64,000 bases of DNA from Lolliginicoccus lacisalsi. Lineage in GTDB: Bacteria > Actinomycetota > Actinomycetes > Mycobacteriales > Mycobacteriaceae. The first letter of the stretch is position 1. The number at the start of each line of letters is the position of its first letter. The stretch lies in the NCBI RefSeq assembly GCF_014841105.1, contig NZ_JACYWE010000006.1, positions 88,009 through 152,008 on the forward strand. The letters run 5' to 3'. The notes under the pieces were generated by a model that worked only from the letters and a program-made list of their open reading frames with translations, was not told the DNA's origin and made no database searches. Position numbers and translations under genes: made by a program. Positions 61,411 through 64,000 of this stretch are shown piece by piece.

Positions 61411-63399
61411 ATGCCCCATGAGCTGGTCGAGAATCTCCCCACCGCGCTCCTTGAGGTGTCGCTCCTCCTCGGCGCCGCTGTACTGATCAGCCTGGTCACC
61501 CGGCGAGCGCATATCCAGCTCACCATCGTCCTCGCCGTCGCGGGACTCCTCGCCACGGAGATGGGCGCCGACCTGGTAGTCTCCGACTTCCTCACCGGCG
61601 ATGGGTTCAAGGAACTGCTCATCAACCTGTTCCTGCCGATCCTGATCTTCGAGGCGGCGCTCGGGCTCTCCACCCGCGAGTTCATGCGAAACCTGCTCGC
61701 GATCAGTGCCCTCGCCTCGGCCGCGCTCGTCATCTCCGCGACGGTGGTCGGGCTCAGCCTCACCGCGGTGCTCGGCACGCCGATCCTCGCCGCGTTGCTC
61801 TTCGGCGTGCTCATCTCCGCCACGGATCCCGTCGCGGTCGTCGCGATCTTCCGCGAGCTCGGCGTCCCCAAGCGGCTGCTCACCCTCGTCGAGGGCGAGA
61901 GCCTGCTCAACGACGGCGTCGCCATCGTGCTCTACAACATCCTCGCCGTGGCGGCGGTAACCGGCACGCTCTCCGTTGGTGCCGGTATCACCGACTTCGT
62001 CATCGTGGTGGCTGGCGGCATCCTCACCGGCGCCATCGTCGGCACGCTCGCGGTGATGCTGCTGCCCTTCCTCGACCGGCTTGCCGCGGCCGCCATGTCC
62101 ATCGCGGTCGCCTACGGCTCCTTCGTCTTCGCCGAGGCCATTCTCGAGGCGTCCGGTGTCATGGCGGCGGTCGCCGCGGGAATCACCGTCGGTGGACTCC
62201 TGGAGAGCCGGGCCCAGCATGCCGCCCGCGATCTGCTCCGCGAGCTGTGGGAATCGCTCGGGTACATGGCCAACGCGCTGCTCTTCCTCTTCATTGGCAT
62301 CGCTCTCGACTTCGACATCCTCCGCGAGAACCTCCTAGCGATCCTCGTCGGCCTCGCCGCCGTGCTCATCTCCCGGCCCCTCGGGGTCATCCCGGTCGTC
62401 ATCACCCTCGAGCGGCTCGCCCGCATCCCCAAGGTCGGCAACCGCAATTCCGCGGTCGTGGTCTGGGGCGGGCTGCGCGGTGGCGTCGCTCTCGCGCTCG
62501 CCCTCTCGTTGCCCGGAGAGCTCGAATGGCGCGATGAGTTCATCGCCATGACCGGTGGCGTGGTCCTGGCCACGCTGCTGGTCAACGCCACAACGATCTC
62601 GTTCGTCGTGCACGCGCTCGGCCTCGACAAGCCCAGCCGCACCGACGAGTACCTCGAATCGCTCGGCCGCATGGTGGGCGTCCGCGCGGCCCGCGACAAG
62701 CTCGACGACCTCAACTTCCACGATGATCTCGTCGCCGCCCACCTCGATGTCGCCGAGGCCGATGCCCGCGATCAGCTCAACCGCACCGATCTCAGCGGGG
62801 AGGAACAGATCAACGTGCTCATGCTGCGTGGCCTGCATATCGAGCGCGAGACCTACCAGAACCTCAGCGACGCTGGCCTCCTCCCGCCCATCGCCACCCG
62901 CACTCTCATGCAGGAGATCGACGACGAGATCGAGGAGGGCGATAGCGGGAGCCTGCGCATCGACGATGCGCGGCGCGCCCGCCTGCCGTGGTACGCGCGC
63001 CTGCACCGCTGGTCTCTTGGCAAGCTCCCGCCCCCGCTCGGCGAGGACCTCCACGAGGTGAGCTACATCGAGATCTCTGCTCGCCGCCTCGCCGCCCACA
63101 AGGCGGCAGAGGAGCTAGAGCTGTTCAAGACGTTGCCCAACGTCGAGGTCGCCAATGTCGACGCCGCCAAGGATCTCTTCATCCACTGGGAGGAGCGGGC
63201 CAGCGAGACCCTCGAGGACATGGGCACTAGCAGCGCGCTCGACGAGCGGGTGCTGCGCCGACGGCAGGCCAAGGCCCTCAGCCGAATCGCTATCGTGGAG
63301 GAGCTCCATCACATGGCGCAGTCCGGGATGCTCTCGCGCCAGGTCGCCGACGAGGCTGCCCTACGCGTGTCGGCCGAGGTCGAGCAAGCGGGGGAGTAA
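61411..63399 (+). CDS. CPA1-type Na+/H+ antiporter
   Basis: 662 residues. About 12 helices in the first 420 residues with the transport-site motifs ISATDPVAVVAIF and GESLLNDGVAIVLYN, then WGGLRGGVALALALSLP, the conserved CPA1 segments. The C-terminal 230 residues are soluble, charged and helical (DARDQLNRTDLSGEEQINVLMLRGLHIERETYQNL; KALSRIAIVEELHHMAQSG), a large regulatory tail as in long NhaP proteins. It exchanges Na+ or K+ for protons for pH and salt balance. ATG at 61411. Confidence 0.92.
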   Translation: MPHELVENLPTALLEVSLLLGAAVLISLVTRRAHIQLTIVLAVAGLLATEMGADLVVSDFLTGDGFKELLINLFLPILIFEAALGLSTREFMRNLLAISALASAALVISATVVGLSLTAVLGTPILAALLFGVLISATDPVAVVAIFRELGVPKRLLTLVEGESLLNDGVAIVLYNILAVAAVTGTLSVGAGITDFVIVVAGGILTGAIVGTLAVMLLPFLDRLAAAAMSIAVAYGSFVFAEAILEASGVMAAVAAGITVGGLLESRAQHAARDLLRELWESLGYMANALLFLFIGIALDFDILRENLLAILVGLAAVLISRPLGVIPVVITLERLARIPKVGNRNSAVVVWGGLRGGVALALALSLPGELEWRDEFIAMTGGVVLATLLVNATTISFVVHALGLDKPSRTDEYLESLGRMVGVRAARDKLDDLNFHDDLVAAHLDVAEADARDQLNRTDLSGEEQINVLMLRGLHIERETYQNLSDAGLLPPIATRTLMQEIDDEIEEGDSGSLRIDDARRARLPWYARLHRWSLGKLPPPLGEDLHEVSYIEISARRLAAHKAAEELELFKTLPNVEVANVDAAKDLFIHWEERASETLEDMGTSSALDERVLRRRQAKALSRIAIVEELHHMAQSGMLSRQVADEAALRVSAEVEQAGE

Positions 63400-63409
63400 G
63401 GGGCGTGGC

Positions 63410-63808
63410 CTACCGGAACTCCTCTTTCTTCGTCTCGCGCTGCTTCGCGACGGCAGGGTTGCGGTTGGCTGTCTCGTCATTCTCGACGTAGTCCGAGAAG
63501 GCGGTGCCGGCCACGGCGCCGTTGGTTCCAGGCATCACGCTGGGCTGCCCCATCACGGAATCTTCGTCCGATTCCGCGGCATCGCTGTCCTCGTCCTCGT
63601 CCGCGGCCTCGTCGCTCTCCGCGGGCTGCGACGCGGACTGGCCGGCGGCCTCGGGGCTGCCCGCGGGTGGCTGCTCCTCGCCGGGAACGGTGCTGTCGTC
63701 AGAGGCGAGCCTCTCGGCCTCCACGTTCTCTCGCGCGTCCTCTGGTGTCGTGGCGATCTGATCCCCACCGGTGATGTCTGCGGGGTCGCGTGGAGCGTCC
63801 TTGTTCAT
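63410..63808 (-). CDS. Acidic, disordered hypothetical protein
   Basis: About 132 residues from the ATG at 63808 (MNKDAPRDPADITGG), chosen because AAGGA precedes it by five bases; an ATG at 63823 is possible. The middle is extremely rich in Glu, Asp, Ala and Ser (ESDEAADEDEDSDAAESDED), then NRNPAVAKQRETKKEEFR. No domain recognised; probably intrinsically disordered. It converges with the antiporter, ten bases apart. Confidence 0.62.
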   Translation of the reverse strand: MNKDAPRDPADITGGDQIATTPEDARENVEAERLASDDSTVPGEEQPPAGSPEAAGQSASQPAESDEAADEDEDSDAAESDEDSVMGQPSVMPGTNGAVAGTAFSDYVENDETANRNPAVAKQRETKKEEFR

Positions 63809-63899
63809 GATCGTCCTTCCCATGAGCTCGAGATCGAGTCAGGAAAGGTATGCCCCGCGGGTCCAGGATCCAAACATGCTTCCGGGGCCCTGGAACGGC

Positions 63900-63934
63900 A
63901 GTGCCCCGGGAACCATGGAGGTTCCCGGGGCACT
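63900..63934 (-). terminator. Hairpin terminator of the gene entering from the right
   Basis: AGTGCCCCGGGAACC (63900-63914) and its exact complement (63920-63934) around atgga form a 15-bp stem, 34 bases downstream of the stop of the partial gene at the right edge. Confidence 0.75.
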
Positions 63935-63967
63935 GATCATGCTGGGCCAGCTTGCGCCGGCGCGGCA

Positions 63968-64000
63968 TCAGTTGCTGATGAAGTCCTCGAGCTGGGCGCG
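63968..64000 (-). CDS. Partial gene, last ten codons
   Basis: The minus-strand frame ends R-A-Q-L-E-D-F-I-S-N-stop (TGA at 63970-63968) and continues beyond the window. It is followed by a strong terminator, which supports a real gene end. Too short to identify. Confidence 0.6.
   Translation of the reverse strand, partial: RAQLEDFISN

Noticed and set aside
61411..63399. C-terminal tail of the antiporter as a separate gene
   Set aside because: The frame is continuous and such tails are normal in long CPA1 antiporters.

Overview
The window is chromosomal DNA around the replication origin of a high-GC actinobacterium of the order Mycobacteriales. Evidence: the block gyrA-gyrB-DciA(DUF721)-recF-dnaN-oriC-dnaA-rpmH-rnpA-yidD-yidC-jag-rsmG-parA-parB; cwlM-trxA-trxB-sigM-murJ in the arrangement known from mycobacteria; a MurJ carrying a pseudokinase domain; many GTG starts; very high third-position GC. 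The genus cannot be fixed from sequence alone. No transposase, integrase, CRISPR array, rRNA or phage module was found.

Left arm (1-9 kb): a partial serine beta-lactamase-family esterase, an alpha/beta hydrolase, an orphan HTH/coiled-coil protein, a DEAD-box RNA helicase with a long leader, an SRPBCC protein, a degenerate parS, and a TetR regulator divergent from a three-gene ABC-2 exporter. Facing it are tRNA-Ala, a 40-residue DLW-39-like microprotein and tRNA-Ile, which follow the gyrase operon.

Origin core (9-26 kb): the gyrA/gyrB/dciA/recF/dnaN/dnaA genes run leftward and rpmH to parB run rightward, so both arms are co-directional with forks leaving the dnaA-dnaN gap. That gap (17493-17999) holds an AT-rich unwinding tract, a DnaA-trio run and a dense DnaA-box cluster. 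Two parS sites lie at the starts of rsmG and parA; a third, imperfect one is about 13 kb left of the origin.

Cell-envelope block (26-38.5 kb, leftward): nudix - DUF6049 - murJ/pseudokinase are translationally coupled by 4-bp overlaps. They are followed by sigM, its anti-sigma factor, a TetR regulator, trxB, trxA and the catalytically degenerate amidase CwlM. Mirror-image hairpin terminators separate the units.

Right arm (38.5-64 kb): pcnA, an MFS exporter, yqgE, lysine 6-aminotransferase, a bile-acid-symporter-family carrier, an SdpI-like protein, leuS, small secreted proteins, an SDR, an HGSNAT/DUF418-like membrane protein, a davA-davB pair for lysine catabolism, a Tat-exported PhoX phosphatase with a PHO-box-like promoter, a trehalose/maltose-type ABC importer (binding lipoprotein, two permeases, small membrane protein, no ATPase), an alpha/beta hydrolase, an LLM-class oxidoreductase, a CPA1 Na+/H+ antiporter and an acidic disordered protein. 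The right end cuts a gene of which only the last ten codons are visible.

The most interesting signals are regulatory: the origin architecture, the PHO box before phoX, three helically phased GATCACC repeats next to a 16-bp perfect palindrome, a palindrome over a probable leaderless tetR promoter, and a terminator whose 3' arm is duplicated. The window also encodes two different lysine-degradation entry steps.
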